From Dyadobacter jejuensis (GTDB lineage: Bacteria; Bacteroidota; Bacteroidia; Cytophagales; Spirosomataceae): a stretch of DNA of 64,000 nucleotides. The notes beneath the pieces are model-generated. The model was not told where the DNA came from. It did not search any database and saw nothing but the letters and a program-made list of their open reading frames with translations. Position 1 is the stretch's first letter; each line of letters begins with the position of its first letter. The stretch lies in contig NZ_QGDT01000002.1 in assembly GCF_003149085.1 (NCBI RefSeq), forward strand, positions 248,001-312,000. The letters run 5' to 3'. Made by a program: the position numbers and the translations under genes. Below are positions 1 through 10,300 of this stretch, in pieces.

Positions 1-2
1 TG

Positions 3-2024
3 GGGCCCAACTCTTTCCTGACAGGCGGCAATAACCAGTCTGTAGGAGAAATAGCCGGAAAAGAAATTGACATTAAGGATTTCCAAAATCGCGTCGATGG
101 CTATCGTCAAAACTACGAAGCCCAGTCGGGTCGTAGCTTAGGGGAAAATGAGTTAGCCTCCCTGCGCGACCAAGCTTGGAACCAATTTATTGTCGATATC
201 GCCTACAAAAAAGAATTTGATGACTTAGGGCTTACCGTTACCGATCAGGAGCTAGTCGATATGGTGCAGGGCAATCACTTGAGCCCATCCATACAGCAGG
301 CTTTTTCAGATCCTACCACGGGCCAATTCGATAAGAGTGCCGTTATTAATTACCTCAAAAACCTTAAAACTTTGCCCATAGAACAGCAAAGATCATGGGC
401 TAATTTTGAGAATAACCTAAAAGAAGAGCGAATCCGCGCCAAATATGAGAACCTTTTGAGGCTCTCGACCTATACCCCAAAAGCTCAAGCAGAACGGGAA
501 TATATGGCTCAAAACACCAAGGCTACCATCAACTATTTGTACGTACCTTACTTTTCGGTAGTCGATACCACCATTAAGGTTACAGACGCTCAGTTAGAAA
601 GCTATTTGAGTGAACACCGGGATGAATATAAGGGCTCAGATACGCGTTCAATAGAATATGTAACTTTCCCTGTGCAGCCCGCTAAGGATGACAGCGCCTC
701 TCTATACCAAGAAATTAAGGACTTGGCACGCGGCTTAGCTACTGCTGAAAACGATTCGGCATTCGCCACAATGAACTCCGATATCAACCTTCCCATCAAC
801 ATGTCGATGGCCAATATGTCGGATCAACTGAAGGAAGCCGTTAAGACTTTCGTTCCTGGTGGTGTATATGGCCCCTACCGCGAGGACAATACCTATTACA
901 TCTATAAGTACGACGGTATCCGCAAAGACTCCGTTTCTACTGCCCGTGCAAGCCATATCCTGATCAGGGCTGAAAACCAATCGGACTCGGCCAAAGCCGC
1001 TGCTAAAACGAAGGCCGAAGGAATCTTGGCGCAAATCAGAGCGGGAGCCAATTTTGAAGCCCTAGCGGCTACCTCTAGTGCCGATCCTGGCTCAGCTCAA
1101 AGAGGTGGAGACCTTGGATACTTCCAAAACAACGGCGCCATGGTTAAGCCATTTGAAGAAGCCGTTTTCTCTATGTCATCTCCTGGGTTGGTCAACAAAT
1201 TGGTAGAAAGCCAGTTTGGTTACCATATTATTAAGGTAACCGATCCTCGTTCCAATACCTTATATCGATTGGCGACGATCGGAAAAACCATCGCTCCTAG
1301 TCAAAGTACTCGTGACGAGGCATACAGTAAAGCCGATCAGTTCGTCAACTCAGTGAGTAATAAAGAAGAGTTTCTGGAGGCAGTGAACAAAAATAAGGAA
1401 CTTGTATTGGCTACTGCCAACCGAATTCCTGAAACGGCTACCAATGTAAACGCCATTCAGAATGGCCGTGAAATTGTTCGCTGGGCATTCAACGACCGTA
1501 CCAGCCTGAACTCGGTATCTCAGGTATTCGAAACTGAAGACGAATATATCGTGGCCGTATTAACAGGTAAGTCAGACGCCGATAAGGTGAAAATAGATGA
1601 CTTCAGAGACGAGTTGACTACTAAGGTACGTAATCAGATCAAATCGGAACAGATTACCGCCAAACTAAAAGGAGCTACCGGCGATTTGGAAAGCATTGCC
1701 AAAAAATACGGTGCTGGAGCCTTGGTAGAGTCTGCTACGGATATCACTTTAGCAACAGGCTTCTTGACCAGCGCAGGGTTCGATCCTATCGCTTTGGGTA
1801 AGGCGTTTGGTCTGAAACCAGGTAGCAAATCGGATGTGTTCTCTGGCGAAAATGGCGTGTTTATCGTAGAATTGATCAACAAAACAGAAGCCCCTAAAAT
1901 TGCGGACTTCACCCAATATAAAACGCAACTGACCCAATCTTTGGAAGGTAGAACATCTTACCTAGCCAATGAGGCCATTCGTGAAAAAGCAGAAATTAAA
2001 GATAAAAGAGCTAAGTTCTTTTAA
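3..2024 (+). CDS. Peptidyl-prolyl isomerase, SurA/PpiD type (5' truncated)
   Basis: The reading frame is open from base 3, so the start codon lies before the window and about 674 residues are visible. The visible N-terminal part is helical and SurA_N-like (GEIAGKEIDIKDFQNRVDGY and the following helices). A parvulin-type PpiC domain lies around bases 945-1240, with ASHILIRA, RGGDLGYF and FGYHIIKV motifs, and a second, weaker repeat follows up to the C-terminus. Proteins of this architecture (PpiD/SurA-like foldases) are periplasmic or inner-membrane-anchored and help outer-membrane proteins fold; any membrane anchor would be in the missing N-terminus. The gene ends AKFF-stop and is followed by a strong terminator, so it is the last gene of its unit. 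Family assignment is firm. Whether it is PpiD or SurA cannot be decided without the 5' end. Confidence 0.85.
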   Translation, partial: GPNSFLTGGNNQSVGEIAGKEIDIKDFQNRVDGYRQNYEAQSGRSLGENELASLRDQAWNQFIVDIAYKKEFDDLGLTVTDQELVDMVQGNHLSPSIQQAFSDPTTGQFDKSAVINYLKNLKTLPIEQQRSWANFENNLKEERIRAKYENLLRLSTYTPKAQAEREYMAQNTKATINYLYVPYFSVVDTTIKVTDAQLESYLSEHRDEYKGSDTRSIEYVTFPVQPAKDDSASLYQEIKDLARGLATAENDSAFATMNSDINLPINMSMANMSDQLKEAVKTFVPGGVYGPYREDNTYYIYKYDGIRKDSVSTARASHILIRAENQSDSAKAAAKTKAEGILAQIRAGANFEALAATSSADPGSAQRGGDLGYFQNNGAMVKPFEEAVFSMSSPGLVNKLVESQFGYHIIKVTDPRSNTLYRLATIGKTIAPSQSTRDEAYSKADQFVNSVSNKEEFLEAVNKNKELVLATANRIPETATNVNAIQNGREIVRWAFNDRTSLNSVSQVFETEDEYIVAVLTGKSDADKVKIDDFRDELTTKVRNQIKSEQITAKLKGATGDLESIAKKYGAGALVESATDITLATGFLTSAGFDPIALGKAFGLKPGSKSDVFSGENGVFIVELINKTEAPKIADFTQYKTQLTQSLEGRTSYLANEAIREKAEIKDKRAKFF

Positions 2025-2042
2025 GAAAAAAGCACTTTAAAA

Positions 2043-2076
2043 AAGAGGGATGATCCATTCATCCCTCTTTTTTTTG
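2043..2076 (+). terminator. Rho-independent terminator after the isomerase
   Basis: A perfect 12-bp stem (2043-2054 with 2060-2071) with a 5-nt loop runs into a T tract. It starts 19 nt after the stop codon and separates the isomerase from xylA. Confidence 0.9.
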
Positions 2077-2238
2077 TTTTAACTCATTTTTTTCCTTGAA
2101 AAACATTCAAATTTCACAATTAATTTATAGTATTGCAGTATAAAATGTCAACGGTACACTTATTATAGTAAAATGGATCCAGATTCATTTATTGAATTCA
2201 AGTATTTTCGAGAATAAACTTTATTAAACGAACACAGA

Positions 2239-3564
2239 ATGAGCATATTAATAGGAGATCAGGAGTATTTTAAAGGGATAGGCAAGGTGGCCTATGAAGG
2301 CCCAGAGTCCGACAACCCCTTAGCCTATCGTTGGTACGATGAGAATAGGATCATCGCAGGCAAGACCATGAAAGAACATCTTCGCTTTGCGGTAGCCTAC
2401 TGGCATAGTTTCTGTGGCACCGGGGTAGATCCCTTCGGCGGCCCTACACTATTCTTCCCTTGGGACAAAAAAGCCGATGCAGTAGCACGCGCCAAAGATA
2501 AGGCAGATGCTGCATTTGAATTCATCACCAAGCTAGGCCTTCCTTATTATTGCTTTCACGACGTAGATGTGGTAGACTATACCAACGATGTAAATGCCAA
2601 TGAAGGACGCTTACAAGAACTTACTGCCTACTTATCCGAAAAACAAAAGGCTTCTGGGACTAAGCTACTCTGGGGAACTGCCAACTTGTTTAGCCACCAC
2701 CGCTATATGAATGGTGCAGCCACCAATCCCGACTTTAACGTGGTAGCGCATGCCGGTGCGCAAATCAAAATGGCCATGGATGCGACCATAGCCCTCGGAG
2801 GGGAGAATTATGTATTCTGGGGGGGTAGAGAAGGCTATATGTCCTTACTGAACACCAATATGAAGCGGGAGCAGGAGCATTTGGCTCAGATGCTTAAAAT
2901 GGCCGTGTCCTATGGCCGCGCAAATGGTTTCAAAGGTAAATTCTTTATAGAACCCAAGCCTTGTGAGCCTACCAAACACCAATATGATTTTGACGCAGCC
3001 ACCGTTTCTGGATTCCTCCGTCAGCACGATCTACTCGACGATTTCTCTTTGAACCTCGAAGTAAACCATGCCACGCTAGCCGGACATACCTTCGAGCATG
3101 AGCTACAAGTAGCAGCCGACGCCGGTATATTGGGATCTATCGATGCCAACCGAGGAGATTATCAAAATGGCTGGGATACCGACCAGTTCCCTATAGACCT
3201 GACCGAGTGGACCAAATCGATGCTCATAATTCTAGAGGCCGGTGGACTGCAAGGAGGAATTAATTTTGATGCGAAAGTGAGGAGAAACTCCACCGATACC
3301 GAAGACCTCTTCCATGCCCATATTGGTGGAGTGGATACCGTAGCACGTGCCCTTGTTATTGCCGATGCAATACGTACTCATGGAGAATACGATAAGATTC
3401 GCACCGACCGTTACGCCAGCTTTGACAGTGGCAAAGGTTCTGAATTTGAAAAAGGAGCCCTAAGCCTAGAGAATTTGTTTGAGCTAGCCGCTGCCAATGG
3501 GGAACCCGCCACTTTGTCGGGCCGTCAGGAATACCTCGAAAATATGATCAATCGCTTCATCTGA
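2239..3564 (+). CDS. xylA: Xylose isomerase
   Basis: Interconverts D-xylose and D-xylulose (and glucose/fructose more slowly) in the cytoplasm using two divalent metals. The protein is 441 residues, the usual length of the long (class II) XylA family, and the start [11 protein letters not shown] fits that family. Visible active-site residues include H107 and D110 in CFHDVD, the metal ligands E238 (FIEPKP), E274 and H277 (NLEVNHA), D302, D313 and D315 ([15 protein letters not shown]) and D344 (INFDAK), and K240. All expected ligands are present, so it should be active. It stands alone between two terminators: no xylulokinase, transporter or AraC/XylR regulator is nearby. No clear TAnnTTTG promoter was found in the 162 bp upstream. 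Confidence 0.97.
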   Translation: MSILIGDQEYFKGIGKVAYEGPESDNPLAYRWYDENRIIAGKTMKEHLRFAVAYWHSFCGTGVDPFGGPTLFFPWDKKADAVARAKDKADAAFEFITKLGLPYYCFHDVDVVDYTNDVNANEGRLQELTAYLSEKQKASGTKLLWGTANLFSHHRYMNGAATNPDFNVVAHAGAQIKMAMDATIALGGENYVFWGGREGYMSLLNTNMKREQEHLAQMLKMAVSYGRANGFKGKFFIEPKPCEPTKHQYDFDAATVSGFLRQHDLLDDFSLNLEVNHATLAGHTFEHELQVAADAGILGSIDANRGDYQNGWDTDQFPIDLTEWTKSMLIILEAGGLQGGINFDAKVRRNSTDTEDLFHAHIGGVDTVARALVIADAIRTHGEYDKIRTDRYASFDSGKGSEFEKGALSLENLFELAAANGEPATLSGRQEYLENMINRFI

Positions 3565-3591
3565 GCGAAATAGCATATAATTTTTTTTTAC

Positions 3592-3624
3592 AAAAAAGGT
3601 CGTCTTTAATTGACGGCCTTTTTT
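3592..3624 (+). terminator. Terminator after xylA
   Basis: A stem of AAAAAAGG-CGTC against GACG-CCTTTTTT with a short T/A loop and a run of six T begins about 28 nt after the xylA stop codon. Confidence 0.85.
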
Positions 3625-4390
3625 GCTGTACGACCCTGTAGAAACGAGTAAGGAGCCCCTAACGGCTTCTCAATATTTTAAAATTTCTAAAAACCAAAAC
3701 TCAAACTATTTTGATATTCTAATCGGAAATATTCATTTTTAGTATAGGCTACTTTACGATGAACAATAAACTTTAAACCGTTCACTAAGTTTCTAAATGT
3801 TTACTAATACCCCCCACCTATTCTTTCACTTCCTTTTTCTACTTTCATAGCAAGAAAGTCTTGGTGTTCTATAATAGGAAGGAAAAGAATTTGAATTAAA
3901 GAATCCTTTTATCAGCTACTATTTAGCACTCCTTTGCTTACTTTCTCCCCTCAACGTTTCTTCAATTAGACCGCCCTCTTAAGCGGGACCTATGGTTCCA
4001 AGGGTTATTGTTTTCGATACTCAACGTAAGGTAAATTATGAAGGTTATAAACCACCTTGACTTCATAGCAAGGAAAAATTCGCCCTTATGCACAAAGTTG
4101 TACCGAACATTGAGGAAAATGAAAAATTCGCCTCGTACAAGGCTCCTTCAGTACGGCCCTGTTTTCGTTTGCTATTCAAACGGCTATTACTCACACTAAG
4201 GCATAGGGAGCTAATCCCTATGCTGTTAGGCCCCCCAATTACGAACGGCAAAGGAGTCAATACGGTTATGCTCCTTACCGTTCGGAAAGGCCTCCTACCC
4301 GGAGTACCTTGAGCGCCCCTTTAAAGGAGAAAACTGCGTACCCTAATAATCATATCCAAACAATTAAGTCTTACTAAATTTTCCTAACCC
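3625..4390. other. Long intergenic region between xylA and the beta-helix gene
   Basis: This is 766 bp without a credible gene. The first half is AT-rich and shows nothing I can name. The second half contains a 12-bp direct repeat, GAAAAATTCGCC, at 4073-4084 and 4121-4132, and then the hairpin cluster annotated separately at 4166-4310. Short open frames on both strands (74 and 65 codons) overlap the hairpins and look accidental. No copy of the TAGAA-N4-TTCTA promoter module is present. The closest sequence, CTAAATGTTTACTA at 3793-3806, lacks a correctly spaced TAnnTTTG box. Confidence 0.6.
4166..4310 (+). other. Cluster of four hairpins upstream of the beta-helix gene (candidate structured leader)
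   Basis: Four inverted repeats follow one another: CGTTTG/CAAACG (4166-4182, 5-nt loop); GCATAGGGA/TCCCTATGC (4201-4223, perfect 9 bp, 5-nt loop); a 13-bp stem at 4242-4256 with 4271-4284 with one small internal loop; and AAGG-CTCC/GGAG-CCTT (4287-4310). The local GC content is clearly higher than the surrounding intergenic DNA. The cluster ends about 80 nt before the start codon at 4391. No T tract follows any hairpin, so these are not ordinary terminators. A 5' UTR structure or an independent RNA is possible, and I recognise no known riboswitch. Confidence 0.4.
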
Positions 4391-7300
4391 ATGAAAAGGA
4401 ACCATTTCCCTTTCATCAGGATTCTTATGCTCCTGATGCTGGGCACAGCTACGTCCTATGCCCAAAAAATTATTTATCTGAACGACGCCGCTACCACCGA
4501 CGATCGCTTTACAACGGCCATCGGCGACGATGCTGCGATGGGGGCCACCCCATCCACACCCGTTGCTACGTTGACCCGTGCCATGTCGCTGGCCAGCGCT
4601 GGCGATCGGATTATGGTAGATGCTGGTAGCTATATGGCCACATCGCTCAGTATAAAAGCAGGTGTGTCTTTGATAGGCCTCCCGGATGATAAAAGCATCC
4701 TTAACGCCCATACCGGGGCTATCATTTTGAATTCCAATACGCAACTGTGGAATCTCAAAATACAAAGGACCCTGCCCCCCAACCCGGGCCATCCCAGCAT
4801 TTCAGTGGCCACGGCGAGTGGAAGCTCCAATATTTTGATCGAAAACTGTACCTTCTACAAGAATCGTACGGCCATATACCTTGAACCGGGCTCTACCGAT
4901 ATCACCGTCAAAAGGTGCCGTTTCGATGACAATAGAACCGGGGTAATATTCCCTGGATCTGCCTCGGCTACTACCCTATCCAAAATATACCTCATCGACA
5001 ACGACTTGTCCAATAACAGGAGTTATGGACTCATACTGACCGACAATACCAATTCGCCAGTCGAGATGTACTTATCGGGAAATAATATCACCGGAAACCT
5101 AGCCAGCGGAATAGAAATCGATAATACCCATGCCAACACCAAGCTGATCATGCGCAATAATTGGCTGGGGAAAGACACCCCTGACCGCCTAGAGATCAAC
5201 ACCAATGGGGGCTTCAGTGTACCCGACCATGACACAGAGCCTGGAACGGCGGTCTTAACCAATTCCGGCACCATCCCAGGAGCTACTTACCCCAACGACC
5301 TCTCAGGATCGGCCACTTCTGCCATAGTCGCACTTACAGAGCTGTACGCCGCTTCAGCCAATCCGCGCCCTGCCACCAACCATTTTATACATTCCAATAA
5401 TACCAACCTCGCTGGCCATGCCGATTTCGCTTTTTTCCCTTCGATTGCCGACGCCATCAGTGCTTCTAACACCGATGCCACCATTACGCTTCCCGATGGC
5501 CTGTACAGCGATAATGTCGTAATCAATAAAAAAGTAAACCTGGTAGGAACGAGCCAAAACAATACGATTGTCCGGGGCACCTACGATAAGGGTATCCAGG
5601 GGGCCGTCATGACCATATCGGCTGCCGGGGCTAAAGTGTCCCAGCTCACCGTGACCCGCGATTATGGACAGAGCGAAGCGACCTGGAAAGCCGATAAGAT
5701 GGACAGTGGCATCAGTATAGGGGCCAACGACGTGATACTGGATGGACTTACCGTAAAAGACCAACGAAGTGGAATATATGTATATAATCGACAGAACTTT
5801 CAGATCATCAACAGTCTGATTGAACAGAATAGAACGGGCCTTTCCTTTGGTGTCAATATCAGTGGAGGGCAGGTTCTCAATAACCTCATACGCGACAATT
5901 TCACCCATGGACTCATTTTTAACCATGCCTTTGGGTCAGGAATTACGGCCAACAATTTCACCCTACGTCATAACCGATTTAGTGGCAACTGGCTTACGGA
6001 TGTTTATGCCCATGGAACGGGCGCCACTAGTGAATATGCTACTGCCGATCTCTCCTGCAACGCTTTCACGACTAATTCTCCTCTTACCACCATATCGCCT
6101 GCAGGAGAGCCCGGGTATGACGCCCAAACAACGAGTCAGTTTGGAGGAAGCTCCCCAGGCTTCGTAGCGTCATTTGCTGGAGACAAAATCGGCAATATCA
6201 AAGTAGCCCCATGGCTAGTCAACGTAGCGGCTCCAGCTCCGTCGGCCACTTCTTTTGTGCTTTCTGGAGCTCCCCTAAATGTGGCTCCGGTCACTCCCCC
6301 CCTATCGGCCTCCAATAACGACTATCGTATATTGGCCAATGCCATAGGTTGTGTACTGGACAATCAGACGATCGACTTGGCAGGCACCTTCGACTGGACT
6401 ACCACGGAAGCCCAGGAAGCTTGGGCAAAGGGTACCGATGCCATCCTTACCAATGGGAGTGCTGCTTTAAGCGGAACTGGCGATGACTACAGCATCACCC
6501 CTACAGCGGCAGTTAACGGAGTCACCTTAACCTCCAGTACTTCGGCTACCATCCAGGGCCCTGGCGACTTGACAACTACTTCCCTGGAAAGCTTTTTATT
6601 CCTTAATAGTAAGCCAGGGAGTAGCTATCAAAACTGGACGATTAGTAACTTGACCATTAAAGATTTTGATGTGGCTATATTAGCCGATCATAACGGTGGG
6701 CCCACTACCGTGCTCAATGATCTTAAAATACTCAACAATCAATTTTATATTCCTGCCGATCCTAATTCCATTGCTGCTCCCAACGACGGATACCAAAATA
6801 TAGGGGTTCATTACACTTTTGGAAAAAATATTGAGATATCTGGAAACGAATTCGTAATGGACGGTACGGGTGAGAGTGCCGATAGCGAAAGCAAATATTC
6901 CACTTCCATAGGCCTTCAATCGACCACCAGTGGAGGGACCGTCTATGATGGTCTGCAGATCCGCAATAATACCTTTAGCGTGACGGGTCTACCGAGTGCC
7001 CAACCGGCCATTATTAGAGGGATATGGGAAAATGGAAGCAATGAAAACGCTGCAATGGATATTTCAGGCAATAAATTTACGAACGTAGAGGCAGGCAACA
7101 CGGCCAACCTCAACCGCCAAACGGCCTTTTGGGTAACCTCCCGATCGGGTTCAGCCAAAAAATTGGTTTACCAAAACAACGAGGTAAGTGGCTTTATGGA
7201 AGGTATTGCCTGGATAGGGGGATCCTTTACAAGCTATAACCCGCCCGTTTATAATACAGGAGCGGAACCTGTATTGGTCACCAACAATAAGTTTAACGAT

Positions 7301-10300
7301 GTACAGTCTGCCCTAGTGGTTCGTAAGAGCAACAGCAGTACCAATACAGGCTCACCAGCCGAAGTGCATCAAAACAGCTTTACAGGAAGTGTGCTCTTCG
7401 ACATCGTCAATGAGGCCAGTGGTGAAACCAATGCCTCTTGTAATTGGTTTGGCGAGGCACCCAAGCTATCTAATACCGGTGGAGGGACGATCAACACCTC
7501 CCCAAAACTACTCTCTGGTACCGACGACGACCCCGGCCTAACGGGTTTCCAAACCGCTAGTGCCTGCGAGTACCCGGTAAAAAATCTCCGTACCCTACAG
7601 ACCTTTGCAACGATACAAGCCGCTATAGACGATATAGACACCCAAGATGGTGACGAGTTATTGATCGCCAATGGTATATACACCGAAAGGGTTGCCCTCA
7701 ACAAAAAGTTGAAACTTACCGGTGAGTCTGAAGCGGGTACCATCCTCGATGGAAGTACCTTGGCGGGAACAGGATCGGCTATTTACATTGGTGCTGACCA
7801 GACCGACGTAATGGTACAAAAGCTAACCATCCAGAACTACGCGGGTATCAATGGAAACCAGAGCGCTGGTATTTATGCCTTAAGAAACAATAATAACCTA
7901 ACAATCAAAGAAGTAACGATAAAAAACAACAGTTCGGCTTCCGGAATTTATGCCAACGGGCCTATCGATGGAGTGTTGATCGATGATGCTACGCTACAAA
8001 ATAATGGGGCTGGAGCCAGGGGAATAGTCCTATGGAATGGTTTAAAAACGAATATCACCGTCCAAAATTCCTTAGTAGAAAATAATGATTGCTGTGGTAT
8101 TGAACTTCAGGACGGCTCCGCCTCGGGGGTGCTCATCAAAGGAAATACCATTGTGGGAAAAGACAACGCGATCGGTATGGTGGGCCTAACTTCCGGTGCT
8201 GGACCTAATATTATCGAGGACAATATTATCACTGTCAATGGTCGTTTTGGAATTGAGCTCAAAAACCCCAACGGTACGGGTAACGACAACGACACCGAAG
8301 ATGGAGCCATCATCGTGCGGAATAACACCGTTACCTTTGGAGCCACTACCGACCTGCGCGACCTAGCCGGTATCGCCGTATACCGACGTGGCGTCGCCTC
8401 AGCATTTAATGTAGATATTCCAACGGGAGTAGTCGTAAAGAGTAACACCGTTACGGGTTTCGTTCAAGGAAATGCAGGCAGCAATAGCGAAGGATTCGGA
8501 ATAGTGGTGGAGGGTACCAACCACAAGGTGCTCAATAATACCCTCTCCGGAAATACGGTGGACATTCAACGACAGGCCGGACATACCCCTTATACGGCTG
8601 GGACCACCACCGACGGTGACCAAGGTAACCTCTCGGATATGTACTTCGGACGTGGGAATGCACCCTATTCTTGTGATATCCTGGTAGATGGCAATACGGG
8701 CAACCCTGTGCGGGACGTAACCTACCAATCGGGGCCTGGCGTGGTAGTCAATACCAATACGGGCAAAACCTTCTGCTCTTTACAAAGGGCCATTAACGAC
8801 GCCGCTACGGTCGACGGACATGAGTTAAAGGTAGCCGATGGTACCTTCACTGAAAACGTAACGGTTACCAAGTCCTTATCTATAGTGGGTAAAAATGGCG
8901 GCGCTTCCGTAGTCCAGTTACAGGCTCCTTCCAGTGGCACAGGCAATGGAATTACGGTCAGCGTTCCGAATGTTAGCCTCCGTTACCTAAAGGTCACCGA
9001 TTACAACTACGGGGTCGTCCTAAATTCCAATGCCAACCATCTCCTTATAGAAGACGCTGACATTAGTAATAACAAAGCGGTAGGTATTCGTACGGGTACG
9101 TCCACCGCTAATATTTCGAACCTGACGGTACGCAACAGCCTTGTAAAGCATAACGGGCAAGGAATGACCATCTATGGATCTACCGCTACAGGAGCCAATG
9201 TTTTTGATGCTGTGAACATCATCAGTTCCGATTTTAGCGATAATGCTACAAAAGGAATTTACATCGAACGCGCCAGCAACCTTTTGATCGATGACGTTTT
9301 GGTCCATAACAGCGGTACCAGCCCCAGTAATAGTTCCAATAATGGGATCGATATCAACCTGAAGTACGGAGCCTTTGAAAATATCAGGATTCAAAACTCA
9401 ACCATTACCAACAGCGGCCTAACGGGTACGGCTACCGACCCTGAGGCTCCAGCCGCAGTGACCATTAAGGCACGGCGCGATGGCTCTTATTCCGTATCTC
9501 CCGCCTCCCTTTCTGGAGTTGTATTGTACAAAAACACCATTGGAGGCCCACAAAATGGCGTACGGATTGGAGAGCCTGGAAAGATCGATGATGGTACGTC
9601 GGGTGTAAGCCTCGAGCAAAACGACCTTTCCTTATCCTATAGTGGGAAGGCCCTCATCAACCGGACGGCCAGCGACATAAGCCTGACCTGCAACTGGTTT
9701 GGCCTTACCGATCTAGTAGGCATTAACGCCAAAATCATGACTGCCAGCACGGGCCTCAATACGATCCTGAGTACCTCCGACGATGCCGCCTTTAGCAACT
9801 GTGTGGATCCAGTAGCCCCAACCGAATTCTGGGTCAATGACATATCGCTAGTAGGTGACGTACTGACGAGTGCCATTGGCGACGATGCCAATCCAGGAAC
9901 GGCGGCCCTGCCCTTCCTCACCATCAATCACGCTATTTCAGTGGCGGCCTCTGGTAATACCATTCATATTGATGCGGGAACCTATGTTGAAGATGTAGTG
10001 ATCGATAAGGCGCTTAAGTTATTTGGTGCTAATAAGGACATCAACCCTATTTCGGGGGTTAGGCTGGCTGAAACTATCTTAATGCCCGCTACCAACGACC
10101 CTGTAGACGGATCTATCCTGTCGATACAAGGAGCCCTGGATGGCGTACGCATAGAAGGTCTCACCCTCAATGGTGACAATACCGCTCTAGCCGGTGGGGA
10201 GTCTATCAATGGGATCGACGTCAATGTAGGACAGAGTATTACGGCCTATGATGGGGTCAGCAATACCCTCATCCGCCATAATAGGATCAAGAACCTTAAT

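Noticed and set aside
3793..3847. CTAAATGTTTACTA followed by TACTTTCA as a fifth promoter module before the beta-helix gene
   Set aside because: One dyad half does not fit, spacing to the box is not 45 nt in the same register, and the box has two mismatches.
4063..4312. Two short ORFs (74 codons plus strand, 65 codons minus strand) in the region before the beta-helix gene
   Set aside because: They overlap each other and the hairpin cluster, show no domain or codon pattern, and are best explained by chance.
5354..5926. 190-codon minus-strand frame inside the beta-helix gene
   Set aside because: Antisense shadow of a long repetitive gene; no recognisable motif and no start context.
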